64,000 nt of DNA, taken from contig NZ_JADIJC010000009.1 of assembly GCF_015278255.1 (NCBI RefSeq), forward strand, positions 124,001-188,000, in the 5' to 3' direction. The stretch's first letter is position 1. Every line of letters begins with the position of its first letter. The position numbers and the translations under genes are program-made. Source of the stretch: Microbacterium hibisci. GTDB taxonomy: Bacteria > Actinomycetota > Actinomycetes > Actinomycetales > Microbacteriaceae. The notes beneath the pieces are model-generated. The model did not search any database. It was not told the origin of the DNA and was given only the letters and a program-made list of their open reading frames with translations. Shown one piece after another: positions 49,567 to 57,934 of this stretch.

Positions 49567-51099
49567 ATGGCCCGCACGAGCATCGTCATCGACCGCGACT
49601 TCACGATCGGCGACGTGCCGCGCCGCCTGTTCGGGTCGTTCGTCGAGCACATGGGCCGGTGCGTCTACACCGGCATCTACGAGCCCGGCCATCCTGAGGC
49701 CGACGAGCGCGGGTTCCGGCGCGACGTGCTGGCGCTCGTGAAGGAGCTGGGCCCGACCGTGGTGCGCTATCCCGGAGGCAACTTCGTGTCGGGCTACCTC
49801 TGGGAGGACGGCGTCGGGCCGGTGGAGGACCGGCCGCGGCGCCTCGACGGCGCGTGGCACACGATCGAGACCAACGCGTTCGGCCTGCACGAGTTCGTCG
49901 AGTGGGCGCGCGAGGCGGATGTCGAGGTCATGGAGGCGGTCAACCTCGGCACCCGCGGCGTCGAGGAGGCGCGGGCGCTCGTGGAGTACGCCAACCATCC
50001 CGGTGGCACGTACTGGTCCGATCTGCGACGGCGCAACGGCGCGGCCGAGCCCTTCGACATCCGGCTGTGGTGCCTCGGCAACGAGCTCGACGGACCCTGG
50101 CAGATCGGGCACAAGACCGCGCACGAGTACGGCCGGCTGGCGCAGGAGACCGCGAAGGCGATGCGGTTCGTGGATCCCACCATCGAACTCGTCGCGGTCG
50201 GCTCGTCCAACCGCCAGATGCCCACGTTCGGCTCGTGGGAGCACACGGTGCTCACGCACGCCTACGACGAGGTCGACTACGTGTCGATGCACGCGTACTA
50301 CCAGGAGCACGACGGCGACGCGGCGTCGTTCCTGGCCGAGGCCGTCGACATGGACGAGTTCATCGAGGGCGTCGTCTCGACGATCGACGCGGTGCGCGCG
50401 GCGGGCAAGCACCGCAAGCGGGTCGACATCTCGTTCGACGAATGGAACGTCTGGTACCAGCACGGCCTCGAGACCGACGACCAGCCGCACCTGGTCTCGC
50501 GGCAGTGGCGGGAGCACCCGCGTCTCATCGAAGACACCTACAACGTGACGGACGCGGTGGTCGTCGGCACGTTCCTGCACAGCCTGCTCCGCCACGGCGA
50601 CCGCGTGCGCATCGCCAATCAGGCGCAGCTCGTCAACGTGATCGCGCCGATCCGCTCCGAGGAAGGCGGTCCGGCGTGGCGGCAGACGATCTTCTGGCCG
50701 TTCGCCCGGATCGCCGAGCACGCGCGGGGCCGGATCCTCCGGCTGGCCGTCGACGCGCCCCGGGTGCCCACCGCGAAATTCGGCGACGTGCCCGCTGTCG
50801 ACGCCGCGGCGACCTGGGACGAGGAGACCGGCCGGGTGGCGGTCTTCGTCGCGAACCGGTCGCTCGACGAATCCCACGAGGCGGTCGTCGATCTGCGAGG
50901 GCTGTCCGTCACCGGGGTGCGCTCGGCCGAGATGATCCGCGTCCCCGACGACGGCGATCGACGCACCGCGAACACGCAGGCCGAGCCCGATCGCGTCGGC
51001 CTGGTTCCGGTGGAGGTGCAGCTGGAGGATGACGGATGCCGCATCCCGCTGCCGCCGATCTCGTGGGCCGTCGTCGTCCTCGACGTCGAGCGCGCCTGA
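49567..51099 (+). CDS. GH51 alpha-N-arabinofuranosidase
   Basis: The 510 residues match intracellular GH51 enzymes. The GH51 N-terminus is RRLFGSFVEHMGRCVYTGIY. TVVRYPGGNFVSGYLWEDGV follows, then acid/base E173 in LWCLGNELDGPW and nucleophile E292 in DISFDEWNVWYQHG. A C-terminal beta domain ends in SWAVVVLDVERA. There is no signal peptide, so it cleaves arabino-oligosaccharides after import. AGGAGA precedes the ATG, 23 bases after the permease stop. It is the last gene of the operon and gives the best clue to the transported sugar. Confidence 0.95.
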   Translation: MARTSIVIDRDFTIGDVPRRLFGSFVEHMGRCVYTGIYEPGHPEADERGFRRDVLALVKELGPTVVRYPGGNFVSGYLWEDGVGPVEDRPRRLDGAWHTIETNAFGLHEFVEWAREADVEVMEAVNLGTRGVEEARALVEYANHPGGTYWSDLRRRNGAAEPFDIRLWCLGNELDGPWQIGHKTAHEYGRLAQETAKAMRFVDPTIELVAVGSSNRQMPTFGSWEHTVLTHAYDEVDYVSMHAYYQEHDGDAASFLAEAVDMDEFIEGVVSTIDAVRAAGKHRKRVDISFDEWNVWYQHGLETDDQPHLVSRQWREHPRLIEDTYNVTDAVVVGTFLHSLLRHGDRVRIANQAQLVNVIAPIRSEEGGPAWRQTIFWPFARIAEHARGRILRLAVDAPRVPTAKFGDVPAVDAAATWDEETGRVAVFVANRSLDESHEAVVDLRGLSVTGVRSAEMIRVPDDGDRRTANTQAEPDRVGLVPVEVQLEDDGCRIPLPPISWAVVVLDVERA

Positions 51100-51137
51100 C
51101 GACGCGCGGCTCAGCCCGTCGCCGGGTGGGGCTCGGC

Positions 51138-51875
51138 TCAGTCGGTCGCCGGAGCGGCCGGCGCCGGTCCGGCCGAAAGGTGTTCGACCGGCTGCCGCAG
51201 GATGGTCCGCAGCTTCTCGGGCGCGGTGCGCCGGGGGTCGGCGAGATAGATCTCGTGGTGAAGACCGCGTAGCCGCAGGCCGTGCTGGGGGACGAAGCGG
51301 TGATGCAGCTCGTCGAGCACCGGCGCCTCGTCGTCGTACGAGCCGACGTGGAGCGTCTGCACCGACAGCCCCTCGACCAGCTCGCTCACTCGCAGGCGAT
51401 CGATGGCCGGTGACCCGCCCTTCGACGCGGCCGTGTCCCTCGCCCGCGCCACGTGCGCGTCGTCGAGCCACTCCGGGACCAGGCTCATCATGGTCCAGCT
51501 CCACCGGGACTTGTCGCGGTCAGTGGTGAACGTCGCCATGTCGTCCGACCACCACAGACCCTCGAGGGGCATCACGACGTAGTCCCGCCCGAGCTCTCTT
51601 CTGCTCAGGAACTTGAGCGTGTAGGCGACGCCGAAGACGGCGGCCACCGCGTCGCCGTAGGCCTTGGAGGTGTTCGGATCCCCGTGGCCGTCGACCATGA
51701 GGTAGCGCAGCGGCGGCACGTCGACGATCTCGAACGAGCCCCGCGGCGCGGTGTACGCAGCGATGGTCCGTTTGAGATCGACCTTGCTCGCGGGATCGCC
51801 TGTCAACAGCGGTCCCCTGTCGCGAGGCGTGAGGCTGTCACGAGGCGTGAGCGTGTCACGACGAGCCGCTGTCAC
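51138..51875 (-). CDS. GyrI-like domain protein
   Basis: The 245 residues carry a GyrI/AraC-effector-like ligand domain: FEIVDVPPLRYLMVDGHGDP, Y-G-D-A-V-A-A-V-F-G-V-A-Y-T-L-K-F, ATFTTDRDKSRWSWTMMSLV and H-H-E-I-Y-L-A-D-P-R-R. This is the stand-alone type that binds or hydrolyses small molecules. The first 20 residues (TLTPRDSLTPRDRG) come from a degenerate 18-bp DNA tandem repeat at 51817-51884. The start overlaps the gnd stop by four bases (ATGA), which supports this long N-terminus, and the gene is probably cotranscribed with gnd. Confidence 0.88.
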   Translation of the reverse strand: MTAARRDTLTPRDSLTPRDRGPLLTGDPASKVDLKRTIAAYTAPRGSFEIVDVPPLRYLMVDGHGDPNTSKAYGDAVAAVFGVAYTLKFLSRRELGRDYVVMPLEGLWWSDDMATFTTDRDKSRWSWTMMSLVPEWLDDAHVARARDTAASKGGSPAIDRLRVSELVEGLSVQTLHVGSYDDEAPVLDELHHRFVPQHGLRLRGLHHEIYLADPRRTAPEKLRTILRQPVEHLSAGPAPAAPATD

Positions 51876-51884
51876 GAGGCTTCC
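51817..51884. repeat. Degenerate 18-bp tandem repeat in the GyrI-like N-terminus
   Basis: Units at 51817-51834, 51835-51852, 51853-51868 and 51869-51884 share ctgtcacgaggcgtgag with small changes; the third and fourth are 16 bases long. On the minus strand they encode the T-L-T-P-R-D/S-L-T-P-R-D start of the GyrI-like protein. The last unit runs into the gnd stop region. Confidence 0.7.
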
Positions 51885-52963
51885 TCCGCGGTGCGTGACT
51901 GGCCGTCGGGCGACGACTCCGCCTTGCGGCCGCCCGCCTCGAGCACGTCGCCGGCGGGGAGCTCCTGGTGCCCGCCGAACTGCAGGCGCATCGCCGAGAG
52001 CACCTGGTTGGCGAACTGGTCCTCGTCACGCGAGGCGAACCGCTCGAAGAGCGACGCCGCCAGCACCGGCACCGGCACGCCGGTGTCGACCGCGGCCTTC
52101 ACGGTCCACCGCCCCTCCCCCGAATCCGAGACGCGACCCGCGAGGCCGTCGAGGGTGGGGTTGCCGTGGAGCGCGGCCGCCGTGAGATCGAGCAGCCACG
52201 AAGAGATCACCGACCCTCGCCGCCACAGCTCGGCGACCTTGGGGGTGTCGATCGTGAACTGGTAGTACTCCGGTTCCTCGAGCGGCGCGACTTCGGCCGA
52301 GTGCTCGGCCTCCAGCACCCCGGCGTCGGCGTGCTCGAGGATGTTCAGCCCTTCGGCGAGCGCGGCCATCACGCCGTACTCGATGCCGTTGTGCACCATC
52401 TTCACGAAGTGCCCGGCGCCGGACGGCCCGCAGTGCAGGTACCCGAGCTCCTCCGGGGCGAAGTCGCCCTCGCGCCCCGGCGTGCGGCCGGCCTCGCCGC
52501 TTCCGGGCGCGATGGTGCGCAGCACCGGCTCGATGCGGCGGAAGGCCTCCTCGTGTCCGCCGACCATCAGGCAGTACCCGCGTTCGAGGCCGAACACCCC
52601 GCCGCTCGTGCCGACGTCGACGTAGTGGATGCCGCTCCCGTCGAGCGCCGCCGCGCGGCGGACGTCGTCGCGGTAGTTCGAGTTGCCGCCGTCGATGATG
52701 ATGTCGCCGGGTTCGAGCAGGGCGGCCACCTCGTCGACGACCTTGCCGGTGAGTCCGGCGGGGATCATGAGCCAGACCGCGCGCGGCGCCTCGAGCTTCG
52801 CCAGGAGGTCGGCGAGGCTCTCCGAGCCCACCGCCCCCTCCGCCGCGAGGCCCGCGACGGCGTCCACGCTCACGTCGTAGACGACGCACTCGTGGCCGTC
52901 CCGCATCAGCCGGCGCACGATGTTGCCGCCCATCCGGCCGAGTCCCACCATTCCGAGCTGCAT
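51872..52963 (-). CDS. gnd: 6-phosphogluconate dehydrogenase, decarboxylating
   Basis: The 363 residues match the short GndA-type enzyme. The NAD(P) Rossmann motif is G-L-G-R-M-G-G-N at 7-14. IIDGGNSNYRDD and YVDVGTSGGVFGLERGYCLM follow, then the catalytic HCGPSGAGHFVKMVHNGIEY with Lys and Asn. A helical C-terminal domain ends FASRDEDQFANQVLSAMRLQ. It converts 6-phosphogluconate to ribulose-5-phosphate and CO2, with NAD(P)H, in the pentose phosphate pathway. GGAGG precedes ATG 52963. It is coupled by ATGA to the GyrI-like gene and insulated from the SDR gene upstream by the hairpin at 53064. Confidence 0.95.
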   Translation of the reverse strand: MQLGMVGLGRMGGNIVRRLMRDGHECVVYDVSVDAVAGLAAEGAVGSESLADLLAKLEAPRAVWLMIPAGLTGKVVDEVAALLEPGDIIIDGGNSNYRDDVRRAAALDGSGIHYVDVGTSGGVFGLERGYCLMVGGHEEAFRRIEPVLRTIAPGSGEAGRTPGREGDFAPEELGYLHCGPSGAGHFVKMVHNGIEYGVMAALAEGLNILEHADAGVLEAEHSAEVAPLEEPEYYQFTIDTPKVAELWRRGSVISSWLLDLTAAALHGNPTLDGLAGRVSDSGEGRWTVKAAVDTGVPVPVLAASLFERFASRDEDQFANQVLSAMRLQFGGHQELPAGDVLEAGGRKAESSPDGQSRTAEEAS

Positions 52964-53063
52964 CGCCGTTCCTCCGTTCGTGGGTGAGCGCGCGCACGCG
53001 CGTGCTCGAAGTCTAGAGAGGCCGTCGCGCCGGATCATCCGTCGCCCCGACCGGAAAGGACGG

Positions 53064-53100
53064 TGACGGATGCCGCACCCCAAGGCTGCGGCATCCGTCA
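53064..53100 (-). terminator. 14-bp perfect hairpin after the SDR gene
   Basis: tgacggatgccgca (53064-53077) pairs perfectly with 53087-53100 across a 9-base loop. On the minus strand it begins four bases past the SDR stop and is followed by a pyrimidine-rich run. It shares the ggatgccgc stem of the terminators at 44586 and 46211. Confidence 0.7.
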
Positions 53101-53103
53101 TCG

Positions 53104-54009
53104 TCAGGGCGTGGGCGAGCCGCCCGTCACCGCGAGGGTCTCGCCGGCGACGTAGCTCGACTCCGCCGAGGCGAGGAACACGTACGCCGGTGCGAGCTCG
53201 GCCGGCTGCCCGGCGCGGCCGATCGGCGTCTGCTCGCCGAACGACTCGATCTTCTCCTGCGGCTGTCCGTCGGTGACCTGCAGCGGCGTCCAGATCGGAC
53301 CGGGCGCCACGGCGTTCACGCGGATGCCCTGGGGTGCCAGCTGCTGCGCGAGCGCCTTGGTGAAGGCGTTGATCGTGGCCTTGGTGGAGGCGTAGTCGAC
53401 GAGGATCTCGGACGGCTGGTACGCCTGGATCGACGTCGTGTTGATGATCGTCGCTCCCGGCTTCAGGTGCGCCAGCGCCGCCTTGGTGATCCAGAACATG
53501 GCGTAGACGTTGGTCTTGAAGGTGTCGTCGAACTGCTGGTCGTCGAGCGTCGCCAGGTCTTCGTTGAAGATCTGCTTGCCCCCGTTGTTGACGACGATGT
53601 CGAGACCGCCGAGCCCTTCGACCGTGCGCGCGACGAGGTCGCGGCAGTACTCCGGATCGCGCAGGTCGCCGGGCAGCGTCAGCGCGGTGACGCCGGCGTC
53701 CTGCAGGATGCCGGCGATGCGCTGCGCGTCCTCCTCCTCTTCGGGGAGGTACGACATCGCCACGTCGGCGCCCTCACGGGCGAACGCGATGGCGGTGGCG
53801 GCGCCGATGCCCGAGTCGGCGCCGGTGATGAGGGCCTTGCGGCCGGTCAGCCGACCGGTGCCCCGGTAGGTCTCCTCGCCGAGGTCGGCCTTCGGCTGCA
53901 GGTCGGCGTCGAGGCCCGGCTCGGGCTGGTGCTGCTTCTTCGGATCGAAGTCCGCGTACAGCTCCGCGGGGTTGATGAACGTGTACTGATCTCGCTTTTC
54001 GCTGCCCAT
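53104..54009 (-). CDS. SDR-family oxidoreductase (YhdF/YhxC-like)
   Basis: The 301 residues form a short-chain dehydrogenase. The N-terminal extension, QYTFINPAELYADFDPKKQH, is typical of the YhdF/GsiB-like group. The NAD(P) motif is TGADSGIG at 62-69, with NNGG later. The catalytic set is S193, Y206 and K210 in Y-A-S-T-K, and a G-P-I-W-T-P-L loop closes the site. It probably oxidises a sugar alcohol or glucose-like substrate with NAD(P), and such genes often belong to the general stress response. It stands alone, followed by a terminator, 85 bases from the UbiB gene. Confidence 0.92.
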   Translation of the reverse strand: MGSEKRDQYTFINPAELYADFDPKKQHQPEPGLDADLQPKADLGEETYRGTGRLTGRKALITGADSGIGAATAIAFAREGADVAMSYLPEEEEDAQRIAGILQDAGVTALTLPGDLRDPEYCRDLVARTVEGLGGLDIVVNNGGKQIFNEDLATLDDQQFDDTFKTNVYAMFWITKAALAHLKPGATIINTTSIQAYQPSEILVDYASTKATINAFTKALAQQLAPQGIRVNAVAPGPIWTPLQVTDGQPQEKIESFGEQTPIGRAGQPAELAPAYVFLASAESSYVAGETLAVTGGSPTP

Positions 54010-54094
54010 GCCGCCACGCTAAGCATGGCCGCGCGAAGCCGTGACGGGGTTGCGCGAAGCGCGGTCAGCCGTTACGCGGCGGCCGCGGGGCGGG

Positions 54095-55816
54095 TCACTC
54101 GTGCGGGCCGCGGCGACCGGCGAAGCCGGCGAACAGCGCATGCAGCAGGGGGATCAGCGACGCGACGATCAGCACCGTCCCGATCGTGAGGTCTTCCGCG
54201 CGCAGCACCGCCCCGCTGATCACGAGGCCGGTGAACAGCACCGCCGACATGACGCGGCGCCCCATGCGCTCCAGGCGCCGCAGCCAGCGGTCGAGCTTCG
54301 GCACGTCGGCGACCAGCCGGCCGTCCTCGATGCGGGTGACCATCTCGTCGAGGCGCCGCGGCAGTCGCGCCATCACGCCGGCGGTCGACGCCGCCTCGCG
54401 GGCGACCGCCTGCACCATGTTGCCGCGCTCGTCGCGCAGCAGGCGGTCTGCGTACGGTTCGACGGCGTCCCACACGTTGAAGGCGGGGTCGAGCGAGCTG
54501 CACATGCCGCTGGTCAGCGACACCGCGCGGATGATCAGCAGGAAGTTCTCGGGCAGCTGGAACGGCAGCGAGCGCATGACATCGCCGAAGTCCGTGGCGA
54601 AGTCGCGGAACTCCCGCGGATCGACCTCCTGAAGTTCGGCGAAACCCATGCCGCCGAATCGTGCGAACAGCGCGGTCATCGCCCGCTCGAGTTCCACGGT
54701 GTCGGCGGAGGGCAGCAGCACGCCGACGGCGCGGATGCTCTCGATCATCTGCCGGCTGTTGCGCGAGGCCACCGCGATCATGAGCCGCTGCAGGCTGTGC
54801 CGCAGGCCGTCGGGCACCTCGCCCATCATGCCGAAGTCGATGAAGGTGAAGGTCCACGAGCGTCCCGCGCCCGCGGTCCCGCCGCCCGGCGCACCCTCGC
54901 GAGGGGCCAGCGGCGTGACGAAGATGTTGCCCGGGTGCGGGTCGGCGTGGAAGTAGCCGTTGACGAAGAGCTGGTCGAACATGACGTTCGCGAACTCCTT
55001 CGCCACCTCGGCCGGATCGATGCCCGCGGCCCGCAGCGCGTCGACGTCGTTGATCTTGATCGCGGTGACGTCGGCGAGGGTGAGCACCCGGCGCGTGGAC
55101 CGCTCCCACGCGATCTCGGGCACCGCGACGCGCGCATCCGAGGCGAAATCTTCGGCGAAACGCTCCGCGTTCTGCGCCTCGTGCAGGTAGTCGATCTCCT
55201 CGCGGCTGGTGTGCGCGAACTCCTCGACCAGCGCCGGCAGGTCGACGTGGTCTCGCACCACGCGCACGCGGCTCAGCCACACCGCGACGCGGCGCAGCGC
55301 CATGAGGTCGACGTCGACGATCACCTCGATGCCGGGACGCTGCACCTTGACGACGACGTCGGCGAATCCGGTCTCGGCCGCATCGGCGGCGGTGAGCCGC
55401 GCACGGTGCGCCTGACCGAGGGATGCCGCAGCCACCGGGGTCTCGTCCACCCACTCGAACGCGCGCTCCAGCGGGATGCCGAGCTCCGCCTCTGCCAGCT
55501 CGCGGATGGCAGGGAACGCCACCGGCGGCACCTCGTCCTGCAGGCCCTCGAGCTCCTTGGTGATCTCGGGGGGAAGCACGTCCAGGCGGGAGGACAGGAA
55601 CTGACCGACCTTGATCATGAGCCCGCCGTACTGCACGGCGAGCACGTGGAAGCGGCGGGCGATGGTCTGGAGCCGCCTCGCGCGGCCCCGAGCGGCGAGC
55701 GCCCCGAGTCCGAACCGGGGCAGGAACAGCTCGAACCACCAGGCCTGGACCATGTACCGCCCGGCGAATCGCAGGATCCGGCGATAGCGGGCGCGCGGAT
55801 TCGCGACGTCGGCCAT
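54095..55816 (-). CDS. UbiB/AarF-family (ABC1) kinase-like protein
   Basis: The 573 residues form the atypical kinase fold of the UbiB/ABC1 family. They show the K-x-G-Q-F-x-S-x-R segment (M-I-K-V-G-Q-F-L-S-S-R), the Ala-rich loop P-V-A-A-A-S-L-G-Q-A-H and V-V-V-K-V-Q-R-P-G. FHADPHPGNIFV is the catalytic loop and FTFIDFGMMGEV the metal-binding Asp loop. Two hydrophobic helices near the C-terminus (about 523-560) anchor it in the membrane. Family members support quinone or lipid metabolism through ATP-dependent action. Actinobacterial targets are unknown. GAGGAG precedes the ATG. It lies downstream of padR after a hairpin. Confidence 0.93.
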   Translation of the reverse strand: MADVANPRARYRRILRFAGRYMVQAWWFELFLPRFGLGALAARGRARRLQTIARRFHVLAVQYGGLMIKVGQFLSSRLDVLPPEITKELEGLQDEVPPVAFPAIRELAEAELGIPLERAFEWVDETPVAAASLGQAHRARLTAADAAETGFADVVVKVQRPGIEVIVDVDLMALRRVAVWLSRVRVVRDHVDLPALVEEFAHTSREEIDYLHEAQNAERFAEDFASDARVAVPEIAWERSTRRVLTLADVTAIKINDVDALRAAGIDPAEVAKEFANVMFDQLFVNGYFHADPHPGNIFVTPLAPREGAPGGGTAGAGRSWTFTFIDFGMMGEVPDGLRHSLQRLMIAVASRNSRQMIESIRAVGVLLPSADTVELERAMTALFARFGGMGFAELQEVDPREFRDFATDFGDVMRSLPFQLPENFLLIIRAVSLTSGMCSSLDPAFNVWDAVEPYADRLLRDERGNMVQAVAREAASTAGVMARLPRRLDEMVTRIEDGRLVADVPKLDRWLRRLERMGRRVMSAVLFTGLVISGAVLRAEDLTIGTVLIVASLIPLLHALFAGFAGRRGPHE

Positions 55817-55853
55817 CGAAGCTCCTCGGCGGTGCTGGTCAGCGGATCAGGAT

Positions 55854-55885
55854 GCGTACGATCCCGGCCGCCCGGGATCGTACGC
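55854..55885. terminator. 14-bp perfect hairpin between padR and the UbiB gene
   Basis: gcgtacgatcccgg (55854-55867) pairs perfectly with 55872-55885 around a 4-base loop. It lies between the padR stop and the UbiB start on the same strand. It is probably the padR terminator, but it could also be an operator close to the UbiB promoter, since it lies only 38 bases before that start. Confidence 0.55.
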
Positions 55886-55936
55886 CCCGCCGAAACCGCG
55901 GACCCAGGCCGACGCTTCCGCCGGCGCGCCGGCCCG

Positions 55937-56497
55937 TCAGTCCTGAGCCAGGATCGAGTAGAGCTTACGCCGAGCCTCGTCGAGCACCTCGACGGCCTGC
56001 GTCACCTGCTCCGGCGTGCCGCTGCGGCCGACCTGCGCCGCCGCCTGCGCGAGCTTCGCACCGGCCTTGGGCAGTGCGGTGGTGCGCCCCGAGTCGCGCG
56101 ACCCTGCGGACTCCCACGGCGCGGACTGCCCCTGGGCGGCGGCCGCCTCGGCCCGGCCCGCCTCGGTGAGCGAGTACGTCTTCTTGCCGCCGGACTCCTC
56201 CGCCGCGACGAGGCCCTCGTCAGCGAGGAGCTGAAGCGTCGGATAGACCGAGCCCGGGCTCGGCTTCCAGGCGCCGTCGCTGCGCGCCTCGATCTCCTGG
56301 ATGATCTGGTAGCCGTGCATCGGCTTCTCCGCGAGGATCGCGAGCACGGCGGCTCGCACATCCCCCTTGGCGACGCGCGGCGAGAACCCCTTCTCGAACG
56401 CATCCCGCAGCTGGTCCATGGCATCCCACAGACTGCTCGGCAGACCCGAGCCCTGACCTCCGGGGCGGGATCCGAATCCCGGGAACGAACCGCTCAT
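55937..56497 (-). CDS. PadR-family regulator
   Basis: The 186 residues have an N-terminal Gly/Pro-rich tail (about 1-25). The PadR winged helix follows (about 40-120; K-G-D-V-R-A-A-V-L-A-I-L, EKPMHGYQIIQEIEARSDGA, S-P-G-S-V-Y-P-T-L-Q-L-L-A-D-E-G-L-V). A C-terminal helical region of the Vir_act_alpha_C type is used for dimerisation. PadR proteins repress their own operon and nearby transport or stress genes. A palindrome upstream at 56542 and CAGGAGG before the ATG support a self-controlled unit. Likely target: itself and perhaps the UbiB gene. Confidence 0.92.
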   Translation of the reverse strand: MSGSFPGFGSRPGGQGSGLPSSLWDAMDQLRDAFEKGFSPRVAKGDVRAAVLAILAEKPMHGYQIIQEIEARSDGAWKPSPGSVYPTLQLLADEGLVAAEESGGKKTYSLTEAGRAEAAAAQGQSAPWESAGSRDSGRTTALPKAGAKLAQAAAQVGRSGTPEQVTQAVEVLDEARRKLYSILAQD

Positions 56498-56541
56498 GAC
56501 GACCTCCTGAACGAGTGTGTGCCGATAGCCCGACGATACAT

Positions 56542-56555
56542 ACCGATATATCGGT
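56542..56555. promoter_or_regulatory. 14-bp palindrome upstream of padR, likely operator
   Basis: accgatatatcggt is a perfect, AT-rich palindrome 45 bases before the padR ATG (56497, minus strand). PadR dimers bind ATGT/ACAT- or TATA-type palindromes of this size, so autoregulation is likely. Confidence 0.65.
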
Positions 56556-56651
56556 GAGCAAGGGAAGCGGCTGAGTCTTCGCTGTGCATCGCCGCGAAGC
56601 AGACGAGCGGATGCCGCGCCCCCGGGCCGTTGCCGCGCCCGGATCGGGCTG

Positions 56652-57146
56652 TCACCAGCCGAGCGAGCCCGGTGCGCCCTTGAACGGCCCCACGATGTCC
56701 GGAGTGATCCACCCGCCGTAGAAGCGGCCCGGCTGCGGCTCGACCTCCACGCCGTCGATCCTGCAGCGGTCCATCAATCGCGCGTACACCGCCACGCGGC
56801 CGGCGAGCAGCTCGAATCCCGGCGCAGGATCGGGGTAGGTCCACGCGGCCCGCGGCCGGAGTTCGTCGCTGCCGCGCACGTCGAAGTACGTCGCCCCGCC
56901 CTTGAATTCGCAGTGGGACGCGCCCTCGCCGGGCGTGAGCGCTCCGGGCGCGAAGTCGGCGATCGGCAGGTAGTACACCGGCGGGTGGCTCGTCTCGAGC
57001 ACCCGCACGACGTCCCCGGTGTCGACGATGATCTCGCCGCCGAGTTCGATCTGAGCCCGTCGTGCGACCCTCTCGATCCGCGGCGGTCGCGGGTAGTCCC
57101 ACACCGACTCCTGCCCCGGACCGACCGGGTCGGGCTGCGGTCTCAT
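56652..57146 (-). CDS. DUF427 protein
   Basis: The 164 residues match DUF427 closely: VVRVLETSHPPVYYLPIADF, S-H-C-E-F-K-G-G-A-T-Y-F-D-V, A-A-W-T-Y-P-D-P-A-P-G-F, and QPGRFYGGWITPDIVGPFKG. The fold is a small beta sandwich, and the biochemical role is unknown. It is often found as a single gene in actinobacteria. GGAGGAGG precedes the ATG at 57146, which is preferred to the long upstream frame. It is divergent from the flavodoxin-like gene at 57283. Confidence 0.93.
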   Translation of the reverse strand: MRPQPDPVGPGQESVWDYPRPPRIERVARRAQIELGGEIIVDTGDVVRVLETSHPPVYYLPIADFAPGALTPGEGASHCEFKGGATYFDVRGSDELRPRAAWTYPDPAPGFELLAGRVAVYARLMDRCRIDGVEVEPQPGRFYGGWITPDIVGPFKGAPGSLGW

Positions 57147-57218
57147 CTGCGGCCTCCTCCTGCCGTGGCGCGGGCTCAGGCTACCTCGCTCAGGCGGCGA
57201 GCGCGCCGGGAGTGTCCT

Positions 57219-57256
57219 GTCAACCCCTCGCTGCACCGGCCGGGCGTGCGTAGCGT
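57219..57256 (+). promoter_or_regulatory. GTCAA/C-run box and -10 hexamer
   Basis: GTCAACCCCTC (57219-57229) is followed 21 bases later by TAGCGT (57251-57256), a good TANNNT -10, 26 bases before the ATG at 57283. The layout matches those at 1726, 35943, 41318 and 45670. Confidence 0.45.
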
Positions 57257-57282
57257 GCCGAGTGGACGCGAAAGGAACGCTC

Positions 57283-57894
57283 ATGCTCCGCGCACTCGCC
57301 CTCAACTGCACCCTCAAGCCCTCCCCCGGAGAATCCAGCGGGCAGCTCATGGCCCAGCAGGTTCTCGACGCCCTGGCCGAGCACGATGTGACGGGCGAGC
57401 AGCTCCGCGTCGTCGACTTCGACGTCCGACCGGGAGTGGAGACCGACATGGGCGACGGCGATGAGTGGCCCCGCATCCGCGAGAAGGTGCTGGCCGCCGA
57501 CATCCTCGTCTTCGCGACGCCGACGTGGATGGGCAACATGTCGAGTGTGGCGCAGCGTGTGCTCGAGCGCCTCGACGCCGAGCTGTCCGAGACCGACGAC
57601 GAAGGGCGCGCCATCCTCGCCGGCAAGGTCGCGGTGGCGGTCGTCGTCGGCAACGAGGACGGCGCCCACGCGATCACCGCCGCCCTCTACCAGGCGCTCG
57701 GCGACGTCGGCTTCACGATCCCCTCACAGGGCGGCGTGTACTGGAACGGCGAGGCGATGCACACGACCGACTACAAAGACCTGCCCGAGACCCCCGAGGA
57801 GGTGGCGACGGCCACGGCCACGCTCGCACGCAACGCCGCGCATCTGGCGACGCTGCTGCGCGAGCGTCCGTATCCTCCGCCGCCGCAGGAATAG
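57283..57894 (+). CDS. Flavodoxin-family NAD(P)H oxidoreductase
   Basis: The protein has 203 residues. A flavodoxin-like FMN fold starts with L-N-C-T-L-K-P-S-P-G-E-S-S, the phosphate-binding loop, followed by ILVFATPTWMGNMSSVAQRV and V-V-V-G-N-E-D-G-A-H. It binds FMN and likely reduces quinones, azo or nitro compounds in the cytoplasm. An AAAGGAA site precedes ATG 57283, which is preferred over a GTG at 57262. It is divergent from DUF427 and convergent with the disulfide oxidoreductase gene. Confidence 0.9.
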   Translation: MLRALALNCTLKPSPGESSGQLMAQQVLDALAEHDVTGEQLRVVDFDVRPGVETDMGDGDEWPRIREKVLAADILVFATPTWMGNMSSVAQRVLERLDAELSETDDEGRAILAGKVAVAVVVGNEDGAHAITAALYQALGDVGFTIPSQGGVYWNGEAMHTTDYKDLPETPEEVATATATLARNAAHLATLLRERPYPPPPQE

Positions 57895-57934
57895 CGAGCG
57901 CGTCGGGCACCGCCTCAGTGCGGTCCGGCCGCCG

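Noticed and set aside
54072..55739. An alternative 555-codon minus-strand frame over the UbiB gene
   Set aside because: It is out of frame with the UbiB motifs, and its product is Arg/Ala-rich with no domain.
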